Assembly: GCA_038245795.1 (NCBI GenBank)
Contig: JBBRSC010000013.1
Span: 1 to 24,155, forward strand
DNA length: 24,155 nucleotides
Reading direction: 5' to 3'
DNA from: JBBRSC01 sp038245795
Lineage (GTDB): Bacteria > Actinomycetota > Acidimicrobiia > Acidimicrobiales > Microtrichaceae
In this document: in pieces, positions 7,296 to 13,813 of the stretch
Layout of the letters: the number at the start of each line of letters is the position of its first letter
Numbering within the stretch: the stretch's first letter is position 1
Notes under the pieces: generated by a model
The model's input: the letters and a program-made list of their open reading frames with translations, nothing else
What the model was told of the DNA's origin: nothing
Database searches by the model: none
Translations under genes and position numbers: made by a program

Positions 7296-7895
7296 TCAGC
7301 CCACCTGATGCTCTTGGCTCGGCGGGAGGTCCTCTGGGGTGTCGGCGTCAACGAACCGATGGTCGACGTCGACGACACCTACGACGAGCTCGCCCAGCCC
7401 AGCGTCCATGGACATGTTCGTCCATGGACGCGGCGGCAGCGCAGTTCCGGCCCGCCACAGCCCAATGGTCGGTTGTCGTCGACCATCGATGCGCGCCACG
7501 ACAACATCCCCGGCACACTGTGAAGCGGAGGACAAGAACGATGTGATCGCCGCGGCATCGAGCCATGGAAGGTCGCAGGGAACCACCATCAATTCGGTGG
7601 GTTCGAGAGCAGAGATCAGCCCGGCGATGGCGGCAAACGGTCCCGAACCGGGCTCGGGATCGGGTCGGGAGATGGCCGGCAACGGGACGGTCGTCGTCGG
7701 CGCCGCTCCCAGCGCCCAGATGGTCTGGCACCCGGCGTCATGGAGCGCCCGCACGCACCGGTCGGCGAGGGTCATCCCCTCGACGACGATCGTGGCCTTG
7801 TCTCGGCCCATTCGCCGGGATTCGCCCCCCAGGAGCACCGCACCGCGGAGTGGACCGGCACCACCGAGTGGACCGGCACCGCCCAACGGGCTCAC
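7296..7895 (-). CDS. mobA: Molybdenum cofactor guanylyltransferase (MobA-like)
   Basis: The product is 199 residues, normal for MobA, which transfers GMP from GTP to molybdopterin to form the guanine-dinucleotide cofactor. The signature GAVLLGGESRRMGRDK (18-33) is the nucleotide-binding loop, and VVPCDLPWL (105-112, D108) is the metal-binding region. The GTG start at 7895 forms a 4-base GTGA overlap with the stop of the PLP-enzyme gene, so it is the downstream member of that operon. The 17 residues before the signature consist of a short repeat (PLGGAG, PLGGAG, PLRGA) encoded by an 18-bp tandem repeat. No other Mo-cofactor gene lies in the window. A related NTP-transferase such as MocA is possible but the motif spacing favours MobA. 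Confidence 0.88.
   Translation of the reverse strand: MSPLGGAGPLGGAGPLRGAVLLGGESRRMGRDKATIVVEGMTLADRCVRALHDAGCQTIWALGAAPTTTVPLPAISRPDPEPGSGPFAAIAGLISALEPTELMVVPCDLPWLDAAAITSFLSSASQCAGDVVVARIDGRRQPTIGLWRAGTALPPRPWTNMSMDAGLGELVVGVVDVDHRFVDADTPEDLPPSQEHQVG
7845..7880 (-). repeat. 18-bp tandem repeat at the mobA 5' end
   Basis: The block GAGTGGACCGGCAC occurs at 7848-7861 and again at 7866-7879, an 18-bp period, with a diverged third copy next to it. It encodes the PLGGAG-type repeat before the MobA nucleotide-binding loop. Confidence 0.8.
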
Positions 7896-9127
7896 ACGAC
7901 CCCGCCGTAGACGTGCTCACCGCCACGCGCTACCCCTTGATGGGCAACCGAATCACGGAGGTCGGCCAGGAACTCGTCGACGATCACCAGGTGACCGGGC
8001 GCCACCATCATGTGAAGGCCGCCCTGCTGGCGATCGAGGTTCCATCCTCTGTCGTCCATGCGATCGCACACCGCGTCGATATCGATGCCCGAGCCATCCT
8101 CGGCGCCGAACTCGAAGAGCGACAGATCCGGGTTGGAGGTGATGACCAGCCCATCGATGGCCTCGATCCCTGCCCGAAAACCGTCGGTTGCGGCGGCGAC
8201 CTTGGCGGCGAGGCGGAGGTAGCCCTCGGCACCGAGATGGCTGATCGCCGTCCACGCTCCCGCAATCGGAGCGCCCGACCTGGTGCCCGCCGCGGTCGAC
8301 GAGGCGTACAACCCGCCCGGCCATCCGTCGTACATGAAGATCTGCCGCTGGTACAGATCCCGATCGCGGTACAGAACTACCGACGCGCCCTTGAACGTGT
8401 AGCCGTACTTGTGGATGTCAGCCGAGAGGCTCGTCACCCCGGGGACCGAGAAATTCCAGGGCGGCACGGGACGCCCCAGTTCCTCCCACCACGGAAGGAG
8501 CCATCCGCCGAGGCAGGCATCGACATGGCAGAGCAGGCCGCGCTGCTCAGCCAACGCGGCGATCTGGGTGACCGGGTCGATCACGCCGTACGGGTAACAC
8601 GGCGTCGACGCAACGAGCGCGATCGTTGCATCGTCGATCGTCGACGCGAAGGCATCGACATCGGCTCGGCCGTCGAGTTTGGGTTCGGTCGTGATCAGCT
8701 CCACACCGAGGTACTTGCACGCTTTGGCGAAGGCCGGGTGAGCGGTCGTGCAGGTCACAAGATTCGGCGCATGAATACCGCGTTCGGCGGCGGCGTGATC
8801 CCGCGCCGTCTGCACGGCCAGGAAAATCGATTCGGTTCCGCCCGACGACATCGATCCACACGTTGCGCCGAACAGGTCCGCTGCGAACCCGATGACCTCG
8901 GTTTCCATACGGAGCAACGATTCGTAGCGGAACGGATTCAGGGCATTTTCGTGAAGGAACTCGGCGCCGACGCGTTCGAGTAACGCCTCGAGCTCGTGAT
9001 CACCGGAGTCGTAGACCAAGCTGAACGCCCGGCCGTGTCGCCAGTCGAGGTCGCGTTTCCTCATCTCGGAAATCTCCGACCAGATGTCGTCAGGTGTGCG
9101 GCCGACTGCGGGAAAGGAATGCGTCAT
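7892..9127 (-). CDS. PLP-dependent decarboxylase/lyase, sphingosine-1-phosphate-lyase-like
   Basis: The product is 411 residues and is a group II pyridoxal-phosphate enzyme. Key elements are GSMSSGGTESI (91-101) that holds the PLP phosphate, H130 that would stack on the ring, HVDACLGGWLLP with D203, and the Schiff-base lysine K240 in SADIHKYGYTFKGAS. The DIHKYGY-x-x-KG context and the substrate-side motif YDGWPGGLYASSTAAGTRSG resemble sphingosine-1-phosphate lyase more than glutamate or tyrosine decarboxylase. No N-terminal membrane anchor is present, as in soluble bacterial members. In bacteria the natural substrate of such enzymes is often unknown. The ATG start lies 7 nt after a TACCAT box, so the transcript may be leaderless. 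mobA follows with a 4-base overlap. Amino-acid decarboxylase activity remains possible. Confidence 0.8.
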   Translation of the reverse strand: MTHSFPAVGRTPDDIWSEISEMRKRDLDWRHGRAFSLVYDSGDHELEALLERVGAEFLHENALNPFRYESLLRMETEVIGFAADLFGATCGSMSSGGTESIFLAVQTARDHAAAERGIHAPNLVTCTTAHPAFAKACKYLGVELITTEPKLDGRADVDAFASTIDDATIALVASTPCYPYGVIDPVTQIAALAEQRGLLCHVDACLGGWLLPWWEELGRPVPPWNFSVPGVTSLSADIHKYGYTFKGASVVLYRDRDLYQRQIFMYDGWPGGLYASSTAAGTRSGAPIAGAWTAISHLGAEGYLRLAAKVAAATDGFRAGIEAIDGLVITSNPDLSLFEFGAEDGSGIDIDAVCDRMDDRGWNLDRQQGGLHMMVAPGHLVIVDEFLADLRDSVAHQGVARGGEHVYGGVV

Positions 9128-9134
9128 GGCACCG

Positions 9135-9140
9135 ATGGTA
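9135..9140 (-). promoter_or_regulatory. -10 box (TACCAT) for the PLP enzyme gene
   Basis: TACCAT on the minus strand ends 7 nt before ATG 9127. It sits in the 39-bp gap after the DUF3151 gene, so this gene may be transcribed separately as well as by read-through. Confidence 0.45.
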
Positions 9141-9166
9141 GGGCCCGTCTGCGTCGCCTGTTGGCC

Positions 9167-9610
9167 TCAGTCGAGATCGGCAGGCGGCCACGACGGATCG
9201 AGCTGATGCAGGAAGTGCCAGCAGCGCTCGGCCTCCTCGGATTCGTTGATGGCAGCTGCGGTGGCGCGCAGACCCTCGAGCGCTCGCAAGAACCCCCGGT
9301 TGGTCTCGAATTGCCACCGCACATAGCCGGTGCCTCGCCATCCCGACTGGCGAAGACGATCGAGACCCCGGTGGTAGCCAACGCGAAAGGCGGCGTAGCG
9401 CTCCATGTCGTCACGACCGAGTTGACCGAGGCGTGCCCATCCGTCGAGGAACTTCGGATTCGCGGCCAAGGACGCACTGACCGCGGCCCGCTGATCGTCC
9501 ACGTCGGCCATCGACAGAGCGGCGGCCAACGCCTGCAGCGATTCCGGCGCCTCGGGTTCGAGAATGGTCTCGGGTGGGCCGGTGGTGAGATGGACAGGGG
9601 CGTCGGTCAT
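9167..9610 (-). CDS. DUF3151 family protein
   Basis: The product is 147 residues. It carries the DUF3151 hallmark: FRVGYHRGLDRLRQSGWRGT, then VRWQFETNRGFLRALEGL, then ESEEAERCWHFLHQLDPS. This family is conserved across Actinomycetota and its function is unknown. The protein is predicted cytosolic and helical. ATG 9610 is preferred to GTG 9613 because it lies exactly 6 nt after a TAGGTT box, which suggests leaderless transcription. The PLP enzyme gene follows 39 nt downstream on the same strand. Confidence 0.88.
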   Translation of the reverse strand: MTDAPVHLTTGPPETILEPEAPESLQALAAALSMADVDDQRAAVSASLAANPKFLDGWARLGQLGRDDMERYAAFRVGYHRGLDRLRQSGWRGTGYVRWQFETNRGFLRALEGLRATAAAINESEEAERCWHFLHQLDPSWPPADLD

Positions 9611-9616
9611 CACGCC

Positions 9617-9622
9617 AACCTA
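9617..9622 (-). promoter_or_regulatory. -10 box (TAGGTT) for the DUF3151 gene
   Basis: TAGGTT on the minus strand ends 6 nt before ATG 9610. The same GGGTAGGTTGG context occurs before the thioredoxin-fold gene at 22358, also 6 nt from its ATG. Confidence 0.5.
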
Positions 9623-9648
9623 CCCGGGCGAGGTCGAGGGGAATTCCG

Positions 9649-10290
9649 TCAGCGGTCGTCGCCGTCGGGCAAGCCCACCTCGTCGGCCCAAAGTGGCACC
9701 CGTCGCAGCTGGCCGGTGTCGACGGGCGAGACCAGTCCATCGCGGGGTCCGCTGTCGTTCACTCGATCATCGCCCGATTCGTCGATGTCGTCCAGCTCCT
9801 TGTTGTCCAGGTCGCCACCAGTTCCGCCGACGGGCGCATCGCGGATCGGGCGGGTGGCGCGTATCAGCCACACCGTCATGGCGGCCACGACGATCGCCAG
9901 GCCGATGAGGCCCCAGATCAGCCAGCGAAGCGTCGACTGCGAGGGATTGTCGGCGGCGGTCGACTGGCCCTCGATTCCGGCGGTGGGAGGCGCCCCCGGT
10001 ACGCCCGCCGACGAGATCGAGGTGCTCGTCAGGCCACTCGGCGAAGTGGTGGTCGCCTTGGGCGGGGTGATCGTCGACGTGGGGACAGTCGACTTCGGCA
10101 CGGTGGTTTTGGAGACCGTCGTCTTGGGCACGGTCGTTGCCGCGGCTGCAGCTGTCGGCGCTGACGATGCCAGTGGGGCCAACACCGCCAGCGCACCGGA
10201 GAGGCCGCCTGCGAGCAGGACCGACGCTGCTGCGCACCGCAGAGGAGTTCGACAGCAGCGAGCAGGAGACACGGAGCGAGAGTGTTGCAC
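9649..10290 (-). CDS. Single-pass membrane protein with Ser/Thr/Pro-rich extracellular stalk
   Basis: The product is 213 residues. An Arg-rich head (to residue 18) and a hydrophobic stretch about 20-45 form a signal peptide or signal anchor. Residues 52-80 are a low-complexity stalk built from repeats such as TTVPK, TTVSK, TTVPK and STVPT. A transmembrane helix, LIWGLIGLAIVVAAMTVWLI, spans about 124-143. The last 70 residues are acidic and probably cytoplasmic. The start is GTG 10290, 2 nt after the glycosylase stop, so it is co-transcribed; a longer reading frame to 10374 would overlap that gene. No known domain is recognised. The architecture suggests a surface-exposed, cell-wall-spanning protein but no function can be assigned. 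Confidence 0.75.
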   Translation of the reverse strand: MQHSRSVSPARCCRTPLRCAAASVLLAGGLSGALAVLAPLASSAPTAAAAATTVPKTTVSKTTVPKSTVPTSTITPPKATTTSPSGLTSTSISSAGVPGAPPTAGIEGQSTAADNPSQSTLRWLIWGLIGLAIVVAAMTVWLIRATRPIRDAPVGGTGGDLDNKELDDIDESGDDRVNDSGPRDGLVSPVDTGQLRRVPLWADEVGLPDGDDR

Positions 10291-10292
10291 GG

Positions 10293-11075
10293 TCACTGCT
10301 GCTCTGCTGGACACCAGATCGTTGTCCGCCCGCCGACTCGGGTTCGCAAGAGCGGCTGGCCACATCGAGGACACTCGCCGGGGGCAGATCTGTGCCGCTG
10401 CAGATCACCAAGATGTGATCCGCCACGGCGCCCCAGCACCTGGATGGTGCGCCGAATAGCTCGCGCCAACACCGCGCTCTCGTTGGCGTCCAACGAACAC
10501 GTCACACGGGTCGGGGCCAGGCGCGCCCGCCACAGGGCATCGTCGGCCAGGAGGTTTCCGATTCCTGCAATCCGGCGCTGATCCAGCAACGCTGACTTCA
10601 GCGGAGCGGTCCCGATGAGCACCCGTCGAAGTTGCGCTGCGGTGAGGGTTGTCGCGTCGGACCCGAGATGCTCAACCGGTGGATTCAGCTCAACTGAACC
10701 GAACCGTCGAGGATCGTTGAGCCGCACCCGTCCCCCATCAGCCATGCTGAGCTCGAAGCGATCCCATGCCGGATCATCTCGTCCGCTGGAATAGAGCAAC
10801 TCCCCCACGTCGTCAACGTCGTCGACGATCAATCGTCCCGTCATCCCGAATCGCAGGCCAAGCACGATCGTCGGCGGACCGGTGAGGTCCAGCAACACTG
10901 CCTTGCCCGCACGACGCGCATCGACAACACACAGTCCACCGCAGATCGCGGTCAACGACGCCGACGTCTCGCCGCCCCGCGAGTAGCCGTCAGCGATCCG
11001 GATCGAGTCGATCTGCCGGCCGACGAGTCGGCGCGCGGCGCGACGGTACGCCTCCGCTTCGAGTAGCTCCGGCAT
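10293..11075 (-). CDS. Fpg/Nei family DNA glycosylase with incomplete zinc finger
   Basis: The product is 260 residues, typical of formamidopyrimidine-DNA glycosylase and endonuclease VIII, which remove oxidised bases and nick the abasic site. The N-terminal Pro2 nucleophile and Glu3 are present in MPELLEAEAYRRA; most relatives have PELPE. A basic lysine lies in RAGKAVLLDL. The RFGMTGRL segment and the helix-two-turn-helix KSALLDQRRIAGIGNLLAD are clear. The C-terminal zinc finger starts CPRC and ends WCPAEQQ. In relatives the last part reads C-x2-C, but here the fourth position is Glu, so one zinc ligand is missing. The gene starts 3 nt after the metY stop and is followed after 2 nt by the membrane protein gene. 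Whether it is Fpg or Nei cannot be decided by eye. Confidence 0.87.
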   Translation of the reverse strand: MPELLEAEAYRRAARRLVGRQIDSIRIADGYSRGGETSASLTAICGGLCVVDARRAGKAVLLDLTGPPTIVLGLRFGMTGRLIVDDVDDVGELLYSSGRDDPAWDRFELSMADGGRVRLNDPRRFGSVELNPPVEHLGSDATTLTAAQLRRVLIGTAPLKSALLDQRRIAGIGNLLADDALWRARLAPTRVTCSLDANESAVLARAIRRTIQVLGRRGGSHLGDLQRHRSAPGECPRCGQPLLRTRVGGRTTIWCPAEQQ

Positions 11076-11078
11076 CTG

Positions 11079-12359
11079 TCAGACCGGGTCGCGGGACCCT
11101 GCGGCTCGAGTCTCGGACGAGCGTGCCGCTGCGATGTCGAGGGCAGCGGTGATGTCCGCCCGAAGGTCCGCGACGTGTTCGAGTCCGATCGACATCCTGA
11201 TCGTGCTCGGCGAGATCCCTGCATCGGCGAGTTCCCCCGGCAGCAGGCCAACGTGAGTGGTCGAGGCCGGATGGGTGATCAGGGTCTCGGGACCGCCGAG
11301 ACTGGTTGCCAACTGCGCGATGACCGTCGCTTCGGCAAACGCTCGGCCGCCCTCCAGACCCCCATCGACATCGAAGGTCAAGAGGCCACCGGTATTCGAC
11401 ATCTGTCGTTCAACCAGCTCGCGCTGCGGGAAGGACGCGAGGCTGAGTGCTCGCACATTCGACACGCGGTCGTCCGCTTCGAGCATCGCTGCCAGCATCG
11501 CTGCGGACTCGCTCTGTTGGCGAAGGCGCACGGCAAGCGTGCGCAGCCCACGTAATCCGTTGAGCGCATCAAACGGGCTCGCATTCGCCCCCTGGAGCAC
11601 CGCAAATCCCCAGATCCAATCGAGGAGTTCGCGGCTCCCGGCGACAACGCCGAGGGTGGCGTCGTTGTGCCCGGCGATGGCCTTGGTGGCCGAGTGCACC
11701 ACCAGGTCGACCCCGTGGCTCAGCGGCTGTTGGCCGAGCGGCGTGGCCAAGGTGGAATCCACGACCGTCATCGGACCGCTGATCTGGCCAAGACGATCCA
11801 GATCAACCAGATCGAGTCGAGGATTGGCTGGCGTTTCCGCCAGACACAACACCGTCTTGCCCGGCCGGATGGCGGCGTCCCACGCATCGGGATCGGCACC
11901 ATCAACGAACGTCACGTCGATGCCGAATCGGGGACACGCCGCCGTGAGCAACATCTGTGTTCCGCCGTAGAGCTGGCGCTGGCTGACGATATGGTCACCT
12001 GCCGAGCACAACCCCAGGACGACCGCAGTGATGGCCCCCATGCCCGATGAGAACGCCCGCGCAGCTTCAGCCCCCTCCAGCTCGGCAATGGCGGACTCGA
12101 AGGCGGCGACGGTCGGATTCCCGTAGCGGGAGTAGAACGCCGTCGAGGTCGTCGAGGTCGCCATCCGGTTCGCCTCATCAAGCGAGGGAGTCACGAATGC
12201 AGCCGTCGCCCACAGTGTTGGCGCCAACGCCGGATCGCCGGGCCGACGGCCCGCCCGGATGACGGTCGTTTCGACATGCCTCGTTTCAACGTGCGTCGCT
12301 GCGTCGTCGACGTCAGGTTGTGTCGCGTGCGGTGGGGTCGTGTCATCGGTGGAGGTCAT
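11079..12359 (-). CDS. metY: O-acetylhomoserine sulfhydrylase / Cys-Met metabolism PLP enzyme
   Basis: The product is 426 residues, in the usual range. It belongs to the Cys/Met metabolism PLP family; with MetX upstream it most likely joins sulfide to O-acetylhomoserine to form homocysteine. Motifs are YSRYGNPT (76-83), SSGMGAI (104-110), DSTLATP (201-207) and VHSATKAIAGHND with PLP lysine K226. The start is ATG 12359, just before TSTDDTTPPH. A frame extending to 12563 runs into metX and is rejected. It follows metX by 49 nt and should share its riboswitch. A cystathionine gamma-synthase or gamma-lyase role cannot be excluded, since these paralogues share all the motifs. The N-terminus has a duplicated HVET motif (HVETRHVETT) of no known meaning. 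Confidence 0.88.
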   Translation of the reverse strand: MTSTDDTTPPHATQPDVDDAATHVETRHVETTVIRAGRRPGDPALAPTLWATAAFVTPSLDEANRMATSTTSTAFYSRYGNPTVAAFESAIAELEGAEAARAFSSGMGAITAVVLGLCSAGDHIVSQRQLYGGTQMLLTAACPRFGIDVTFVDGADPDAWDAAIRPGKTVLCLAETPANPRLDLVDLDRLGQISGPMTVVDSTLATPLGQQPLSHGVDLVVHSATKAIAGHNDATLGVVAGSRELLDWIWGFAVLQGANASPFDALNGLRGLRTLAVRLRQQSESAAMLAAMLEADDRVSNVRALSLASFPQRELVERQMSNTGGLLTFDVDGGLEGGRAFAEATVIAQLATSLGGPETLITHPASTTHVGLLPGELADAGISPSTIRMSIGLEHVADLRADITAALDIAAARSSETRAAGSRDPV

Positions 12360-12408
12360 GGTTGTCTCGGATCGGATCAGGTCGGTGAAGTGTCGGGTTG
12401 ATGATGTG

Positions 12409-13626
12409 TCACGCCAGGTCTGTTGAGGCGCCGTCGAGAAAGGCTGCACACACTGGTGCAATCTGGCCCGACTCGATGAGAAACCCATCGTGGCCGTCGA
12501 TGCTGTCGATGTCGGAATAGCCCACGCAACAACCCGCCGCGCGCAGACCATCGCGCAGCTCATGCTGCTGATGGGGTGGATACAACATGTCGGTGGGGAT
12601 ACTCATGACGAGGGTGGGGCTGACAACACGAGCGAGTGCCGCTGGAATCCCGCCTCGGCCGCGGCCGACATCATGGAGGTCCATGGCCTTGTTCAATCGC
12701 AGGTAGGAGTTGGCGTCGAATCGGCGGACGAGCTTGTCGCCCTGGTAGTCCAGATATCCCTCGATGTCGAAGCGTTGCTCCAGGGCGAACTGGCCCTCAT
12801 CGATGGCATCGAGCAGGGTCCGACCGAACCGGGCCCCGAAGGCCATCTCGCTCCGATAGTGAATCTGCGCGATCTGTCGGGCGAGGGCCAGACCGCGGTG
12901 CGGTCCGTAACCGGGCGCCGCGTCGTAGTAGTCGCCGCCCGCGAATCCCGGGTCCAACGCCACTGCGCGCCGGCCCACCATGGACCAGCCGATCTGTTGT
13001 GCGCTGGCGGACGCGGACGTGGCGATCGCTACCAGCGCGCCAACGCGCTCTGGAAACATGATCGCCCATTCGAGCGCCTGCATCCCGCCCATCGAACCAC
13101 CAACGACGGCGTTCCAGCGGGTGATTCTCAGGGAGTCAGCCAGCAGGGCCTGGGTTCGCACGATGTCACGAATGGTGACAACGGGGAATGATCGGCCGTA
13201 GGGCCGGCCTGTGGCCGGATCGTTCGAAGCTGGGCCAGTGGTTCCCTGGCAGCCTCCGAGCACGTTGGCGCACACCACGAACCATCGATCGGTATCGACA
13301 CCCCGGCCGGCACCGACGAGGCCTTCCCACCAGCCCGGAGCGGGGTGGCCGAGACCCGCCCTCCCTGTGGCGTGGCTGTCGCCCGTGAGTGCGTGACAGA
13401 TCAGCACGGCGTTTGACGCGTCCTCGTTCAACTCGCCCCACGTTTCGTAGGCCACCTCAACGTGGTCGAGCCGACCACCACCCTCCAACCGGAACGGGCG
13501 GCCGGTGACCACAGTCGCGAAGTGACGCCCCCCGACGGGATCGCCGGGACGCCATGCGCCGGTGGCCGGCGGCAGATTCGTCGCGCGGGCGGCGTTGTCG
13601 GGAGTAATGGTTCGTCGTTCGTTCAT
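12409..13626 (-). CDS. metX: Homoserine O-acetyltransferase
   Basis: The product is 405 residues, slightly longer than typical MetX. It transfers an acetyl group from acetyl-CoA to homoserine, the committed step to methionine. The alpha/beta-hydrolase fold shows the nucleophile elbow GGSMGGMQALEW (Ser178), with PTDMLYPP supplying the acid and IDGHDGFLIE the histidine. CANVLGGCQGTTGP and DRWFVVCAN are family-typical. The start is ATG 13626, before NERRTITPD. The longer frame up to 13785 is rejected because it would translate the riboswitch. The gene is the first of the metX-metY-glycosylase-membrane protein cluster. It is predicted to be switched off when S-adenosylmethionine is plentiful. Some family members use succinyl-CoA, so the acyl donor is inferred. 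Confidence 0.93.
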   Translation of the reverse strand: MNERRTITPDNAARATNLPPATGAWRPGDPVGGRHFATVVTGRPFRLEGGGRLDHVEVAYETWGELNEDASNAVLICHALTGDSHATGRAGLGHPAPGWWEGLVGAGRGVDTDRWFVVCANVLGGCQGTTGPASNDPATGRPYGRSFPVVTIRDIVRTQALLADSLRITRWNAVVGGSMGGMQALEWAIMFPERVGALVAIATSASASAQQIGWSMVGRRAVALDPGFAGGDYYDAAPGYGPHRGLALARQIAQIHYRSEMAFGARFGRTLLDAIDEGQFALEQRFDIEGYLDYQGDKLVRRFDANSYLRLNKAMDLHDVGRGRGGIPAALARVVSPTLVMSIPTDMLYPPHQQHELRDGLRAAGCCVGYSDIDSIDGHDGFLIESGQIAPVCAAFLDGASTDLA

Positions 13627-13695
13627 GGATGCCAGGTCGTATTCAGCGAGACGCAGTTTCCTGGAAGGTGACGGACACTTGGTTGTCGCCGGAGC
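13627..13695 (-). promoter_or_regulatory. Expression platform between SAM aptamer and metX
   Basis: The 69 nt between aptamer and start hold two possible switch elements. GTCGC-TCCG-GCGAC forms a hairpin that uses part of the P1 3' strand. CCTTCCAGG (13660-13668) is complementary to the 5' strand of P3. CCAGG can alternatively pair with CCTGG just before the metX start. No run of U follows a hairpin, so control of translation is more likely than classic intrinsic termination. This is by-eye pairing only. Confidence 0.4.
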
Positions 13696-13780
13696 GACCG
13701 CATCTCCGACCGGAGTCGGGAGGCACCTTGGGTGTCCTTCCCAGGTTGCCGGGCCGTGTGTGGCCACTCGTGATGTGACC
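13696..13780 (-). promoter_or_regulatory. SAM riboswitch aptamer (SAM-I/SAM-IV clan)
   Basis: The minus-strand leader of metX folds like a SAM-I-clan aptamer. P1 pairs GGTCACATC (13772-13780) with GATGCGGTC (13696-13704), with one mismatch. It is followed by the ACGAGTGGCC element, the conserved GGCCCGGCAACC core, P3 (ACCTGGG with CCCAAGGT), the GGTGCC strand and P4 (CCGAC-TCCG-GTCGG). The CCGGCAACC and GGTGCC blocks are the conserved SAM-binding core. Position directly upstream of metX fits a SAM feedback role. SAM-I versus SAM-IV needs a covariance model; the internal P4 stem favours SAM-I. Confidence 0.87.
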
Positions 13781-13783
13781 AGC

Positions 13784-13813
13784 ATGTCATCACGGCACGT
13801 ACCGGAACGTCAA
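13784..13813 (-). promoter_or_regulatory. Promoter for the SAM riboswitch and metX operon
   Basis: TTGACG (13808-13813) and TGACAT (13784-13789) on the minus strand are separated by 18 nt. Transcription would start near 13778, at the 5' edge of the aptamer. The -35 overlaps the last codons of the methyltransferase gene. It is the only clear two-part promoter found in the window. Confidence 0.6.

Noticed and set aside
12360..12563. N-terminal extension of MetY
   Set aside because: It overlaps the metX 3' end and has no similarity to the family; ATG 12359 fits family length.
13627..13785. N-terminal extension of MetX
   Set aside because: It would translate the SAM aptamer and its downstream leader; the conserved protein begins near ATG 13626.
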